Below, piece by piece: positions 8,886 through 20,437 of a stretch of 64,000 bases of DNA (positions are counted from its first letter, which is position 1; each line of letters starts with the position of its first letter). The position numbers and the translations under genes were made by a program. The notes under the pieces are model-generated. The model was given only the letters and a program-made list of their open reading frames with translations, searched no databases and was not told where the DNA came from. The DNA is taken from assembly GCA_964498075.1 (NCBI GenBank), contig CAZCGA010000014.1, positions 12,000-75,999 of the forward strand. Reading direction: 5' to 3'. Source of the stretch: CAZCGA01 sp964498075 (lineage in GTDB: Bacteria > Desulfobacterota > Binatia > HRBIN30).

Positions 8886-9420
8886 ATGCATCGAGCGAAT
8901 CACATAGGCGTCGTCGTAGCAGCTCTTGTGGTAGGGCTGCAGGCGACGTGCGGGGCCACCANNNNNNNNNNNNNNNNNNNNNNNNNNNNNNNNNNNNNNN
9001 NNNNNNNNGACCCGGGAGGCGGCGAGCATCGTACACGCGACGGTGGCCGAGGTGCATTCGGGTCGCGACCAGTCGGGCTTACCCTCCACGTGGATTACCT
9101 TGAGCATCAACAACGCCTTCAAAGGAGCGCCGCCGGGCAGGCTCACGATCAAGCAATATGGCGTACAGGAGCGGCTCGCCGACGGTACGATGACACGGGT
9201 GGCCGGACTTCCGCGCTACTCCGTGGGCGACGAGGTCGTGCTCTTTCTGCATGCTGACAGCCGGCGTGGGTTCACTAGCCCGGTCGGGTTCGGCCAGGGA
9301 TGCTTTCGCGTCGATCGTACAAAACAATATCCCGTCGTCCGGAGCGATCTTTCGGGTCGTCAGCAAGACCTCGACGCGTTCTTCGCAGATGTCGTTCGAC
9401 TTGCCGGCGCGGCCCAATGA
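8886..9420 (+). CDS. Exported protein of unknown function, interrupted by an assembly gap
   Basis: The start ATG is preceded by GAGAGGGAGG and opens a signal peptide (MHRANHIGVVVAALVVGLQA). The sequence then runs into 47 undetermined bases. After the gap a coding frame continues with REAASIVHATVAEVHSG, a strand-rich domain containing ITLSINNAFKG and RLTIKQYG, and RYSVGDEVVLFLHA, ending in a TGA that overlaps the next ATG. The frames before and after the gap differ, so the N count is only an estimate. The two parts look like one protein, and the overlap couples it to the metalloprotease. Confidence 0.65.
8962..9008. other. Assembly gap (47 N)
   Basis: A run of undetermined bases inside the 5' part of the exported-protein gene. 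The reading frame changes phase across it, so its true length is not 47 in any way that preserves the frame, unless a frameshift is real. Confidence 0.99.
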
Positions 9421-11546
9421 TGGCGTCGATCATGGCCGGGCTGCGTCGCCTCTTCTTCAATCGGTGTGCTCTCGTATTGAGCGCGATGCTGGTCGTGTCG
9501 GCACCGGCGCAGGCTTACGGACCGCTGCTAGTCAACGGTGCGGGTGCGCCGCTGGTATGGACCACGATTCCAATTCCGTTCAACCCGGACCGCGGGCCGC
9601 TGGGCAAATTGGACAATGCCACCGCGGTGGCGCACGTGGGTGCGGACTTCGACGTCTGGGCGGCCGTGCCGACGTCAACCGTCCGCTTCGCCAACGCCGG
9701 CGCGATGCCGCTTGATGTGACCGTCAGCAACTACCAGCGCTACCTGGGGGTGTGCGGTGATGGGCTGAACCCGATCATCTTCGACACCAGCGGAAAGATC
9801 ACCGACGACCTTTTCGGATCAGGCGCCAACAACAGTGTCCTGGGATTCGCCGGTCCCGACTGCGCGACCGCGGTGCCTCCGGTGATCAGCGAAGGATCGG
9901 CGGTACTGAACGGCAAGTGGGTCGATGGCATCAGCTCAGCGACCAACCCGGAGATGCTCGTCGATGAGTTCGATGCCGTGCTCACCCATGAGTTCGGTCA
10001 TTACGTCAACCTCGATCACTCGCAGATCGGGCTGCAGGAGGCGTCTGACCTGGTCACGAGCAACGACAACGCGATCGCCACGATGTTTCCGATCTTGATC
10101 AATGCGTCCGAGCAGCGAACGTTGAGTCTGGACGACGAAGTGTCCGTGTCGACGCTCTACCCGACGGAATCATTCGCGTCTTCGTACGGCACAATCAGCG
10201 GCAGCATCTTCCTGGCGAACGGGGTGACTCCGTTTCAAGGAGCGTACGTGATCGCACGCAACCTGGCGGACCCGCGGCTGACTGCTGTGGGTGTCGCCTC
10301 CGGAGCGCGCTTTTTCCCAACCCGCGCCGGCGGGCCGCCCGCCCCGGCGCTCGAGGGTCTTTACGAAATTCCTGGCTTGCCACCGGGCACGTATAGCCTG
10401 GAGATCGAAGCGATCGCCGCTTCATTCACCGATGGATCGAGCGTCGGCCCGCTCAATCCGCCGGCGCCGCTGCCCGGCCCGCCCGAGTTCTGGAACGGGG
10501 CCGACGAAGGCAACAGCGACGCATCCGACGACCCAACCGACTTCGTACCGTTCACTGTGAATGCGCACGCCACCGCGAGCGGCACGAACATCATCCTGAA
10601 CGCCCGCCAGTCTCCGGCGAACGATCAATGCGGCTCGCCGACCGTTGTCACGGCGCTGCCGTTTGCCGACACGATGGATACGACCGCGGCGACCTCGTCC
10701 GCCTCCGATCCATTGCAGTCTTGCACCTTCGGGTTTCCGGCAAGTAATGCGCGGAGCGTGTGGTACAGCTTCACGGCGCCCGCCGATGGCATTCTCGCGG
10801 TCGACACATTCGGGAGCAGCTACGACACTGTGGTCACCGCGCACAGCGGGACGTGTGGGGCGTTGGCGGAGATCGCGTGCAACGACGATGCGGCAGCCGG
10901 GCGGTTGTCTGAGATCGCCCTCACCGTGGCAGCCGGGCAAACGGTGCTGATCGAAGTCACCCAATTTTTCGGGGCGCCCGGCGGCGGGACGTTGAACGTG
11001 CATGCCGACTTCATTTGCGGCGGCCCGGTTGCCGTCGATACACCCAAGATCGTGATCACCCGCTTGCACAGTCGGTCCGGCGATGCGCGGCTCACCTTTA
11101 GCGGAACGCTCACCCTGCCGTATCCGTTCACTCCCGCCGTTACTCCGTCGGCCACCGGCATGTTGGTGCTCATTGAGGACATGGCCGGTGGAGTGTTGAA
11201 CGTCACCATTCCGGGCGGAGCGTTCGGGTACACCGCCGGGATGGGCTGGCGGGCCAACCGCGCGCGCACGAAGTGGACGTACAGTAATCGGACACACCAA
11301 CCGCCGGGCGGTATCCGCCGGATCGTCATTCAGGACCAATCCAAGGTGATGCCTGGCCGCCTGAAGTTCACTGTGAGGGGCAGGGCTGGCTCCTACCCAG
11401 TGGTCTCGAGCCATCTGCCCTTGACCGGAATGATTGTTCTGGACGGACTGGCCGCGCAGCGCTGCGGCGAGCTCAGCTTTCCAGGGCCCGGCCCGGCTCC
11501 GTGCTGTACCATGAGCGTCGCTGCAACCAAGCTCACCTGCCGGTAA
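9417..11546 (+). CDS. Secreted matrixin-type zinc metalloprotease
   Basis: A protein of 709 residues with a signal peptide (about residues 1-30, ending APAQA). The peptidase domain holds the metzincin motif HEFGHYVNLDH with ligands H191, H195 and H201 and catalytic E192. Downstream are a carboxypeptidase-regulatory-like beta domain (about 265-390, GTISGSIFLANG...YEIPGLPPGTYSL) and a jelly-roll-like region (about 405-540, NDQCGSPTVV...SVWYSFTAPADGIL) of the kind found in bacterial pre-peptidase C-terminal domains. The ATG shares bases with the stop of the exported protein upstream, implying co-expression. It probably degrades extracellular protein; no inhibitor or processing partner is recognised. 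Confidence 0.8.
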   Translation: MMASIMAGLRRLFFNRCALVLSAMLVVSAPAQAYGPLLVNGAGAPLVWTTIPIPFNPDRGPLGKLDNATAVAHVGADFDVWAAVPTSTVRFANAGAMPLDVTVSNYQRYLGVCGDGLNPIIFDTSGKITDDLFGSGANNSVLGFAGPDCATAVPPVISEGSAVLNGKWVDGISSATNPEMLVDEFDAVLTHEFGHYVNLDHSQIGLQEASDLVTSNDNAIATMFPILINASEQRTLSLDDEVSVSTLYPTESFASSYGTISGSIFLANGVTPFQGAYVIARNLADPRLTAVGVASGARFFPTRAGGPPAPALEGLYEIPGLPPGTYSLEIEAIAASFTDGSSVGPLNPPAPLPGPPEFWNGADEGNSDASDDPTDFVPFTVNAHATASGTNIILNARQSPANDQCGSPTVVTALPFADTMDTTAATSSASDPLQSCTFGFPASNARSVWYSFTAPADGILAVDTFGSSYDTVVTAHSGTCGALAEIACNDDAAAGRLSEIALTVAAGQTVLIEVTQFFGAPGGGTLNVHADFICGGPVAVDTPKIVITRLHSRSGDARLTFSGTLTLPYPFTPAVTPSATGMLVLIEDMAGGVLNVTIPGGAFGYTAGMGWRANRARTKWTYSNRTHQPPGGIRRIVIQDQSKVMPGRLKFTVRGRAGSYPVVSSHLPLTGMIVLDGLAAQRCGELSFPGPGPAPCCTMSVAATKLTCR

Positions 11547-11644
11547 TTTGCGAGGCGACCCGCTCCGAACCGGGTCGCACCTCCGACTGCTTCGCAGATT
11601 TCATTTGTATCGGCAGCGCCGATCGCGCTAAGACAGCACCCATC

Positions 11645-14392
<2,748 letters not shown>

Positions 14393-14423
14393 GGGGAAGA
14401 CAACAGACTCAGAGACGACAGAC

Positions 14424-16367
14424 ATGAGCTCCAACGACGCACGCGAAGTTGAGCTGGCGCTGCTGCGGCCGCTCAGTCGGCAGTTCCCCAGCATCGATGC
14501 AGCGGTGGCCGAGATCGCCAAGTTGTCGGCGGCGCTGACGCTGCCGAAGGGAGCGGTGCACGTCCTCAGCGACGTGCACGGCGAGGACGTCAAGCTCCGG
14601 CACGTCATCAACAACGCCTCGGGGACGTTGCGTGCCCTGGTCGAACGGCAGTTCGCCGGGCGGCTCACACCCGTCCAGGTCCAAGAGTTCCTCAGCTTGA
14701 TCTTCTACCCGGCCGAGATGTTGGAGCGCTTGGCGCCCGCCCTCCGAGACCCGCAGGCGTTGCGCCGCTTCGCGCACCAAACGCTCGGCAACCTCTTCGA
14801 GCTGGTGCGCGTCCTGGCCCGGCGTTACAGCGTCCGGCATGTGATGCAGACGTTCCCGGCGGAGTACGCCGAGGTCTTGCGCGAGCTGGACGCGGAGCCG
14901 ACGAATGAACGCGGCGGCACCTTCGACGGCATCCTCGACGTCCTCATCCGTCACGACCGCGCCCTCCATCTGATTCGCCTGGCCGTGCGCGTGGTGCGCG
15001 ACCTGGCCATCGAAGAGGTGATCGTCGCCGGCGACTGCTTCGACCGCGGCCCACGCGGCGACCGGATCATCGAGCACCTGCGGCATCAGCCCAACGTCGC
15101 CTTCACCTGGGGGAACCACGACGCCGGCTGGCTCGGCGCCTGCCTGGGCCAGGAGGCGCTGATCGCCCATGTCCTACGGCTGTCGCTGCGCTACCGTCGT
15201 CTGTCACAGCTCGAAGAGGGCTACGGCATCACCCTGCAGCCGCTCGAACACTTGGTGCGTACGGTCTACGCCGATGATCCGGCGGAATGCTTCAAGACCC
15301 GCGGCACCGGGCTGCGCGAGGATCTGACCATGGCGCGCATGCACAAGGCGGCCGCCATCCTGCAGTTCAAGCTGGAGGGGCAGACTATCGCTCGCAATCC
15401 GCATTGGAACCTGGAGCACCGCCGGCTGCTGCACCGCATCGATCACACCGCCGGAACCATCGAGATCGACGGCGCCGTCTGGCCGCTGCGCGATCGGCAC
15501 TTTCCGACCATCGATCCGGCGCACCCGTACGAGCTGTCCGCCGAGGAACGGCGCTGCATGGATCGTCTCCGCCAGTCGTTCCTCACCAGCCGGCCACTGT
15601 GGGAGCACATGCGTTTCCTGGTCGAGCATGGATCGATGTACTTGATCCGCGACCGCCATCTCATCTTTCACGGCTGCGTGGCGGTCGACGACAGCGGCGA
15701 GTTCCTGCGCTTCAGCGTCGACGGCGAACCGTTGCGGGGCCGCGCGCTGTTCGAAGCCCTCACCCGCGCCGTCATCCGTGCCTTCGACAACCCGACCGAT
15801 CCCGACCGCGATCTCTTCTGGTACCTGTGGAGCGGGCCGCTCTCGCCGTTGTTCGGCAAGGACCGCATCACCACGCTGGAACGCGATCTGGTCGCCGACA
15901 AGACGACACACAAGGAAACGAAGAATCCCTACTTCAAGCTCATCCACGAGGTGTCGTTCTGCGAGCGCGTGCTGGCGGAGTTCGGCGTCGACCCGCGTGA
16001 GGGCCTCATCGTCAACGGCCACGTACCCGTGCATATCGAGGAAGGCGAATCGCCGCTCAAGCGCAGCGGCAAGGCGATCACCATCGACGGCGCCTTCTCC
16101 GAAGCCTACGGCGACCACGGCTTCACGCTGGTGATCGAGTCGGAGCGGACGTTCCTCGCCAAGCACCATCACTTCGACTCGGTGGAGGCCGCCGTACGCG
16201 ACGGCATCGACATCATCCCGGAGATCTCCGTCGTGCGCGAATGGAACCCGCCCCGCCGCGTTGGCGATACGGAACGTGGCGTCGAGGTTCGTGCCGAGAC
16301 TGCCTTGCTGGAGAACCTCGTTGCTGCCTACCGGGCGAACGTGCTGCGACCAAGCGCTACAGCGTGA
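14424..16367 (+). CDS. fbp: Class III fructose-1,6-bisphosphatase
   Basis: A protein of 646 residues matching the large class III (Firmicutes-type) FBPase, which hydrolyses fructose 1,6-bisphosphate in gluconeogenesis and pentose-phosphate cycling. Metallophosphoesterase motifs are intact: VLSDVHGE, AGDCFDRGPRGD, WGNHDAGWLG, and NGHVPV near the C-terminus with its metal-ligand histidine. An in-frame start 42 bases upstream would overlap the glycoside hydrolase, so the ATG at 14424 is chosen. A degenerate copy of its 3' end lies at 18605. With the pentose-phosphate operon at 21701-33552 it would recycle fructose 6-phosphate. Confidence 0.92.
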   Translation: MSSNDAREVELALLRPLSRQFPSIDAAVAEIAKLSAALTLPKGAVHVLSDVHGEDVKLRHVINNASGTLRALVERQFAGRLTPVQVQEFLSLIFYPAEMLERLAPALRDPQALRRFAHQTLGNLFELVRVLARRYSVRHVMQTFPAEYAEVLRELDAEPTNERGGTFDGILDVLIRHDRALHLIRLAVRVVRDLAIEEVIVAGDCFDRGPRGDRIIEHLRHQPNVAFTWGNHDAGWLGACLGQEALIAHVLRLSLRYRRLSQLEEGYGITLQPLEHLVRTVYADDPAECFKTRGTGLREDLTMARMHKAAAILQFKLEGQTIARNPHWNLEHRRLLHRIDHTAGTIEIDGAVWPLRDRHFPTIDPAHPYELSAEERRCMDRLRQSFLTSRPLWEHMRFLVEHGSMYLIRDRHLIFHGCVAVDDSGEFLRFSVDGEPLRGRALFEALTRAVIRAFDNPTDPDRDLFWYLWSGPLSPLFGKDRITTLERDLVADKTTHKETKNPYFKLIHEVSFCERVLAEFGVDPREGLIVNGHVPVHIEEGESPLKRSGKAITIDGAFSEAYGDHGFTLVIESERTFLAKHHHFDSVEAAVRDGIDIIPEISVVREWNPPRRVGDTERGVEVRAETALLENLVAAYRANVLRPSATA

Positions 16368-16447
16368 GTGCGGCGCGGGCCGGGGGGGTGCTTTGTGCAC
16401 GTTCGAGCCAGCTGGTACAAGTCAGGCCGCAGCATCGGGAGAAGCTT

Positions 16448-16708
16448 GTGCCGATCATTTCGATATTCCTCGGCATCATCGTTCGCATCTTCCACGATGA
16501 TCATCCGCCGCCGCACTTCCACGTCGAATACGCCGAGTACAACGCGATCGTGAAGATTGAGGACGGGCGGTTGCTGGCGGGCCGGCTCCCGCCCAGGGCG
16601 GCACGTCTGGTTGAGGAGTGGCGTCGGCTTCGTTTGCATCGGATACGGCGATGCTGGGATGATGCCCAGGCCGGTAAGTCGCCCAAACGCATTCCGCCAT
16701 TGGTGTAG
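16448..16708 (+). CDS. DUF4160 family protein
   Basis: An 86-residue protein starting with GTG (GGGAGAA 7 bases upstream). The DUF4160 core is clear: ISIFLGIIVRIFHDDH, PPPHFHVEY and a basic C-terminal helix. DUF4160 genes are very often next to DUF2442 genes, as here at 16719, and the pair behaves like a small accessory module, possibly toxin-antitoxin-like, of unproven function. It sits immediately after fbp at the left edge of an accessory island. Confidence 0.85.
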   Translation: MPIISIFLGIIVRIFHDDHPPPHFHVEYAEYNAIVKIEDGRLLAGRLPPRAARLVEEWRRLRLHRIRRCWDDAQAGKSPKRIPPLV

Positions 16709-16718
16709 AAGAGGGCCT

Positions 16719-16994
16719 ATGAAATTGGGAACGAGTATCAAGCGCATCATCCGTGTCAACCCCGAAACCTTCCGTGTCACACTCGAGTTCACTGACGGAT
16801 TCCGCGAGACAGTGGACCTCCGTTTCTTGTTTGAGCATCCCAGACGGAAGCCGTTGGTTCTAGAAATACTGAGGGGGCAGCTCTTCACCCGATGCTTCGT
16901 CGAGTCGGGTGCCCTCGCCTGGCCGAACGGGTACGAGCTCTGTCCGGACGCCATTCGCAACTGGATCCAGGAGTCAAAGCGGCGCGCCGCGTAA
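16719..16994 (+). CDS. DUF2442 family protein
   Basis: A 91-residue protein with AGAGGG before the ATG. It has the DUF2442 pattern: an N-terminal strand with FRVTLEFTDGFRETVDL, then FLFEHPRRKPLVLEIL and the C-terminal WPNGYELCPDAI. It follows the DUF4160 gene by 10 bases. The pair is widespread on mobile or variable DNA. The biochemical role is unknown. Confidence 0.85.
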   Translation: MKLGTSIKRIIRVNPETFRVTLEFTDGFRETVDLRFLFEHPRRKPLVLEILRGQLFTRCFVESGALAWPNGYELCPDAIRNWIQESKRRAA

Positions 16995-17034
16995 GGCGCT
17001 CGGCGACGTAGCCTGGTGGCGTGTCCACCATGTC

Positions 17035-17646
17035 ATGAGTTCGGATCGGGACCTCATTCGTGACCGGTTCGGGAAGCGCTTTGTGAGCGCAGGTGAGTTT
17101 TCGGCGTACGCCCAAAGCTTGCGGATCGTACAGAGTCCCTTTCAAGACGGTCTTCTCCAGTTTCTCGAGAGGGAGCGTCTCTTGGTGCCAATCTGCCGGA
17201 TGCGCTACCCAGCGGAGATACACCGTCACTTCAAAGGGATCGTGTATCCCGAATCGGAGGACTCTGATCTTCCCCAAGAAACAGATGAAGCCCGGTTGAA
17301 CGGCGCCTTCGAGCTCTATGATCGGCTCCGACTCTGGGGAGTTTCTCGCTCCAAGTCCTGGCCATGGCCGCAGTTCCATCCGTTTGATCTCATTGAGCCA
17401 GCGTACAGGGAGTTCGTCGAGACCGACGTTGCCGGCCAGCCATTCCAACCCTGGGACCACTTTCGGGTGCAAGTCGGGACGAGCGACGGTGAGCCCATAT
17501 ACGACCGCAACGCAGTCAGAACCCTGTATCACTATTGGCAGGTCTTCATGCTTGCCGAGATCATGGGGATGGGCGTCACAACTGTCGGCGATTTCCGCGA
17601 TGCGGAACTGTTCCACGCCGTACTTGACGGCAAGGTGCGCACCTGA
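17035..17646 (+). CDS. Unknown protein, probably frameshifted near 17640
   Basis: An unrecognised 203-residue product. Visible parts are an N-terminal stretch with DRFGKRFVSAGEFSAYAQSL, then FLERERLLVPICRMRYP and a C-terminal helical part with LYHYWQVFMLAEIMG. The stop at 17644 is suspicious: shifting frame by one base just before it continues protein-like sequence (LRGFSRDEVFQLIEVLLRATVLTAL) to a stop at 17787. The original protein was therefore longer, and this copy is either inactivated or carries an assembly error. It belongs to the accessory stretch between fbp and the dehydrogenase at 18890. Confidence 0.5.
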   Translation: MSSDRDLIRDRFGKRFVSAGEFSAYAQSLRIVQSPFQDGLLQFLERERLLVPICRMRYPAEIHRHFKGIVYPESEDSDLPQETDEARLNGAFELYDRLRLWGVSRSKSWPWPQFHPFDLIEPAYREFVETDVAGQPFQPWDHFRVQVGTSDGEPIYDRNAVRTLYHYWQVFMLAEIMGMGVTTVGDFRDAELFHAVLDGKVRT

Positions 17647-17848
17647 GCCTCCGTGGCTTTTCCCGTGATGAAGTTTTCCAGCTCATCGAGGTCCTTCTGA
17701 GAGCCACTGTGCTCACGGCGTTGACCTGCCCCCAGAGCTGGTCCGCCCATTGTGAGAGTTCGATCCGCTTGTCGTCGCTGCAGGGCTGAAAGCACAGGGG
17801 GCCTTACAGACGATGCCTTGTGCCGCCTCTCGCGGAGCCGCACCTCCA

Positions 17849-18097
17849 TTAGATTCGGGCGCCGCGCTTGCTGTTGCACGTACCACAGAGAATTCGAAGG
17901 TTCTCAGCTGTGACTACCGTAGGCTCCTCAGATGCTGACGGCTTGGTGGGTGGCACTCTAGCGGGCTCCAGCTGAGCCAGAGCTACAAACCAGCGATGCG
18001 CACCGTTCATCAAACAATAGTACTTCCCTTCGCAATACCCGACTCGCACCGTTCTCTCTTGCTTGAATGAGTAGTGCTGACTCTGACACGCCCCCAC
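17849..18097 (-). CDS. HNH-endonuclease-like fragment
   Basis: An open frame of 82 residues starting with GTG. Its C-terminus TAENLRILCGTCNSKRGAR matches the second half of an HNH nuclease (N-L-x-x-L-C-x-x-C-N-x-x-(K/R)-G), while the usual first half with the metal-site histidines is not recognisable. The N-terminal half has a distinctive YYCLMNGAHRWFVA. The similar YYCLAKGMHRWFVA occurs in the minus-strand frame at 18235, so two related remnants lie in tandem. It is likely a decayed accessory gene or a very small diverged nuclease. Confidence 0.35.
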   Translation of the reverse strand: MGACQSQHYSFKQERTVRVGYCEGKYYCLMNGAHRWFVALAQLEPARVPPTKPSASEEPTVVTAENLRILCGTCNSKRGARI

Positions 18098-18234
18098 TTG
18101 AAACGGTAAATCGACGATGCGCCAACCCGCTACAGCTCCCTCACCTTCATAGTGAATCTAATGTGAAGAGAGCAGCTGTTCCGCAACCTCGGACACGGGC
18201 TCCGTACCGAGGGCCGCGAGCACGTTTATGATAG

Positions 18235-18489
18235 CTATCGCTCAGGCACGTCAAACGGGGAAGTACGGCGGCTTTTCATCGCGGGTATTTCAATGATTGC
18301 AACGAACCAGCGATGCATGCCCTTGGCCAAGCAGTAGTACTGTGGCCCAATAGCAGGTGTTCGGGGCCCTCGGCCAAGTCTCCCCAGTCCGAATGCGCGC
18401 TGATCGGAAAAATCTGCCACCCTGGGATCGGCCCCGAGCTTATAGGTGGTGGATTGCCCCGCCAGCTCGCGCGACGTCGGAACATCCAA
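18235..18489 (-). CDS. Second fragment sharing the YYCL-HRWFVA motif
   Basis: A possible 84-residue reading frame whose C-terminal half (QYYCLAKGMHRWFVAIIEIP) resembles the fragment at 17849 but then diverges and lacks the HNH-like end. The N-terminal part does not look like any family I know. It is probably the remnant of a tandem duplicate; the similarity argues that at least one copy was once a real gene. Confidence 0.25.
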   Translation of the reverse strand: MDVPTSRELAGQSTTYKLGADPRVADFSDQRAFGLGRLGRGPRTPAIGPQYYCLAKGMHRWFVAIIEIPAMKSRRTSPFDVPER

Positions 18490-18604
18490 TCAATGTCCTC
18501 AACCAAGCGAGGAAGAAAGCGCGCGCCACCCACGAGGGCCCCTTCTGGCACCTGGCCGGCTGCATTGCAAACACCGCAAACTTTTCGTGGGCCGTAGAAC
18601 CAAA

Positions 18605-18834
18605 GCGGGCACCGTTCTGCGCGCGCGTCTTGGCGGAGTTCGACCTCCATTCGCTTGACGACACCATCGTCAACGGCGACGTGCCCATCGGTACTGCCCT
18701 TTCGGAGAGAACCGAGCCCTCCCCATCGAGGAAGGCGAGTCACCGCTCAAGCGGAGCGGGAAAGCGATCACGATCGACGCGCCTTCCCCGAGGCCTACGG
18801 CGACCACGGCTTCACGCTGGTCGTCTTGCTTGAC
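18605..18834 (+). pseudogene. Degenerate copy of the 3' part of class III fbp
   Basis: The nucleotide sequence parallels fbp 15958-16143. FCARVLAEF matches FCERVLAEF, IVNGDVPI matches IVNGHVPV (the metal-ligand histidine is replaced by Asp), then after a frame change EEGESPLKRSGKAITID is identical in protein sequence, and after another small deletion EAYGDHGFTLV is again recognisable. At least two frame breaks and an insertion rule out function. It is separated from the intact gene by the DUF4160/DUF2442 and HNH-like remnants, as expected when accessory DNA inserts near a gene end and leaves a partial copy. Confidence 0.75.
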
Positions 18835-18864
18835 ACACGCGTGCGGTGCGGGGCATGGTATCAC
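18830..18864 (+). promoter_or_regulatory. Possible promoter for the dehydrogenase gene
   Basis: A consensus TTGACA (18830-18835) is followed after a longer-than-ideal spacer by TGGTATCAC (18856-18864), an extended -10-like element, 26 bases before the ATG at 18890. The spacing is not canonical, so this is only a candidate. Confidence 0.25.
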
Positions 18865-18889
18865 CGTTTCGCTTTCACCGAGAAGACAC

Positions 18890-19927
18890 ATGCGTGCCTC
18901 TGTGGCCGACACGATGCTGGCAGCCGTCTACCGCGGACCGCAGACGGTCGCCGTCGAGGATTGGCCGATTCCCAAGATCGGCGCGCGGGAGGCGCTCATC
19001 GAGGTCAGCCACTGCGGTGTGTGCGGCACCGACTTGCACTTGGTAATGGAAGGCTGGGGCCGCCCGAACTCGATTGGCGGGCACGAGTACTCAGGCCACA
19101 TCGCGGTGCTGGGCGCGGAGGTCTCGGGGTGGAACGTCGGCGAGCGCGTCGTCGCCCAACCGCAGGCGGGATGCGGGGTGTGCGAGTACTGTCAGGCGCA
19201 CCGACCGTCGCTGTGTCTGCAGCGCAGCCGTCCTGGTGTCACGGAGTTCCAAGGCGCCTTCGCGCAGTACGTGCGCGTGCACGAGTCGCAGTTGCTGCGC
19301 ATCCCGGAAAGGCTTCCGCTGCGCGCCGCAGCGCTCACCGAGCCGCTCGCGGTGGCGCTGCACGGCATCACCCTGAGCGGCATCCAGCCGGGCCAGCGGG
19401 CTCTCGTCACCGGCGGAGGCCCGATCGGCGCGCTGACCGTTGCGGCGTTGCGCGCGCACGGCGTCGACCGCATTACCGTGAGCGAGCCCTCGCCGGTGCG
19501 CCGCGCACTGGCAGCCCGCCTTGGGGCGGCCACCGTCGTCCCGGACGACCTCGTGATGTTGCCAATGCCATTCGATGTGGTCGATGACGCTTACGACGTG
19601 GCGTTCGAGTGCTCCGGGCATGCTGCTGCGGTGGAAGCAGCGCTCGGCCAACTCAAGCGCGGCGGGAAGCTGGTGCTCGTCGGTACCGGCATCAAGCGGC
19701 CGCAGCTCGATGCTAACCGCGTGCTGCTCAACGAATTGATCGTAACCGGCGCATTCAACTACGACGCTGGCGGCTGTCGCCGTGCGCTGGAGTTGCTCGC
19801 CTCCGGCAGGATTCCCATCGATATACTCATCGAACCCGACGACGTTCCGCTCGGCGGCATGCTTGCCGCGATGGACCGCCTGGTAGCGGGGCAGATTGGC
19901 GGGAAGGTTCTCATCGTCCCGCGGTGA
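18890..19927 (+). CDS. Zinc-dependent medium-chain alcohol/polyol dehydrogenase
   Basis: A protein of 345 residues in the zinc MDR family (sorbitol/threonine/butanediol dehydrogenase-like). The catalytic zinc site is seen in CGVCGTDLH and GGHEYSGHI; the structural zinc lobe has four cysteines in AGCGVCEYCQAHRPSLC; the NAD(P) fold has VTGGGPIGALT. The start at 18890 has GAGAAG just before it; a second ATG at 18914 is possible. The oxidised alcohol cannot be specified. It is followed 36 bases later by a VOC-family gene on the same strand. Confidence 0.85.
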   Translation: MRASVADTMLAAVYRGPQTVAVEDWPIPKIGAREALIEVSHCGVCGTDLHLVMEGWGRPNSIGGHEYSGHIAVLGAEVSGWNVGERVVAQPQAGCGVCEYCQAHRPSLCLQRSRPGVTEFQGAFAQYVRVHESQLLRIPERLPLRAAALTEPLAVALHGITLSGIQPGQRALVTGGGPIGALTVAALRAHGVDRITVSEPSPVRRALAARLGAATVVPDDLVMLPMPFDVVDDAYDVAFECSGHAAAVEAALGQLKRGGKLVLVGTGIKRPQLDANRVLLNELIVTGAFNYDAGGCRRALELLASGRIPIDILIEPDDVPLGGMLAAMDRLVAGQIGGKVLIVPR

Positions 19928-19963
19928 GGCCCGATCTTCAGACCGCTTGCAGGAGGAGTGATC

Positions 19964-20437
19964 ATGACCGAGACCGCATCGAGCACACGGCAGCCGCGGT
20001 TCAACCACGTGGCCATCTCCTTGCCGGCCGAGACGCTCGACGAGGCGGGTCGCGCCGAGATTCTGCGGTTCTACGGTGATGTCTTCGGGTGGACCGAGAT
20101 GCCGACCATGACCGAAAACCGGGTGCGGCTGGTGCTCAAGGCCTACAGCTTCGAGCAGTTCGTCTTCCTCGTCGCCGAGAAGCAGCCCATGGCCTGCGCG
20201 CGCATGGACCACTTCGGCATGTCGGTGGCGACGGCCGCAGAGCTGGACGACATGCTGGCGCGCGCGAAGCGCTACCAAGCGAGTGATCGGCGTGTGGAGA
20301 TCATCGACAAACAGATTGAGGATCACGGCGTCGTGAAGCTATCCAACTTTTACGTACGCCACATGCTGCCGATGATGATCGAGGTACAGCACTTCGACTG
20401 GGCGGGCGGTATCGATCCAGCGAGCCTGTCTGCGTGA
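19964..20437 (+). CDS. VOC (glyoxalase/dioxygenase superfamily) protein
   Basis: A 157-residue protein with AGGAGG 7 bases before the ATG. It has the two beta-alpha-beta-beta-beta units of the vicinal-oxygen-chelate fold: FNHVAISLP, then ILRFYGDVFGW in the first unit, and MDHFGMSVAT with a C-terminal FYVRHMLPMMIEVQHFDW in the second. Candidate metal ligands are H17, H80-region and the late Glu in MIEVQ. The substrate is unknown. Linked to the dehydrogenase upstream by spacing and strand. Confidence 0.75.
   Translation: MTETASSTRQPRFNHVAISLPAETLDEAGRAEILRFYGDVFGWTEMPTMTENRVRLVLKAYSFEQFVFLVAEKQPMACARMDHFGMSVATAAELDDMLARAKRYQASDRRVEIIDKQIEDHGVVKLSNFYVRHMLPMMIEVQHFDWAGGIDPASLSA

Noticed and set aside
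18357..18833. A 158-codon plus-strand gene around the fbp fragment
   Set aside because: Only a short part resembles FBPase, and frame changes show it is a remnant rather than an intact gene.
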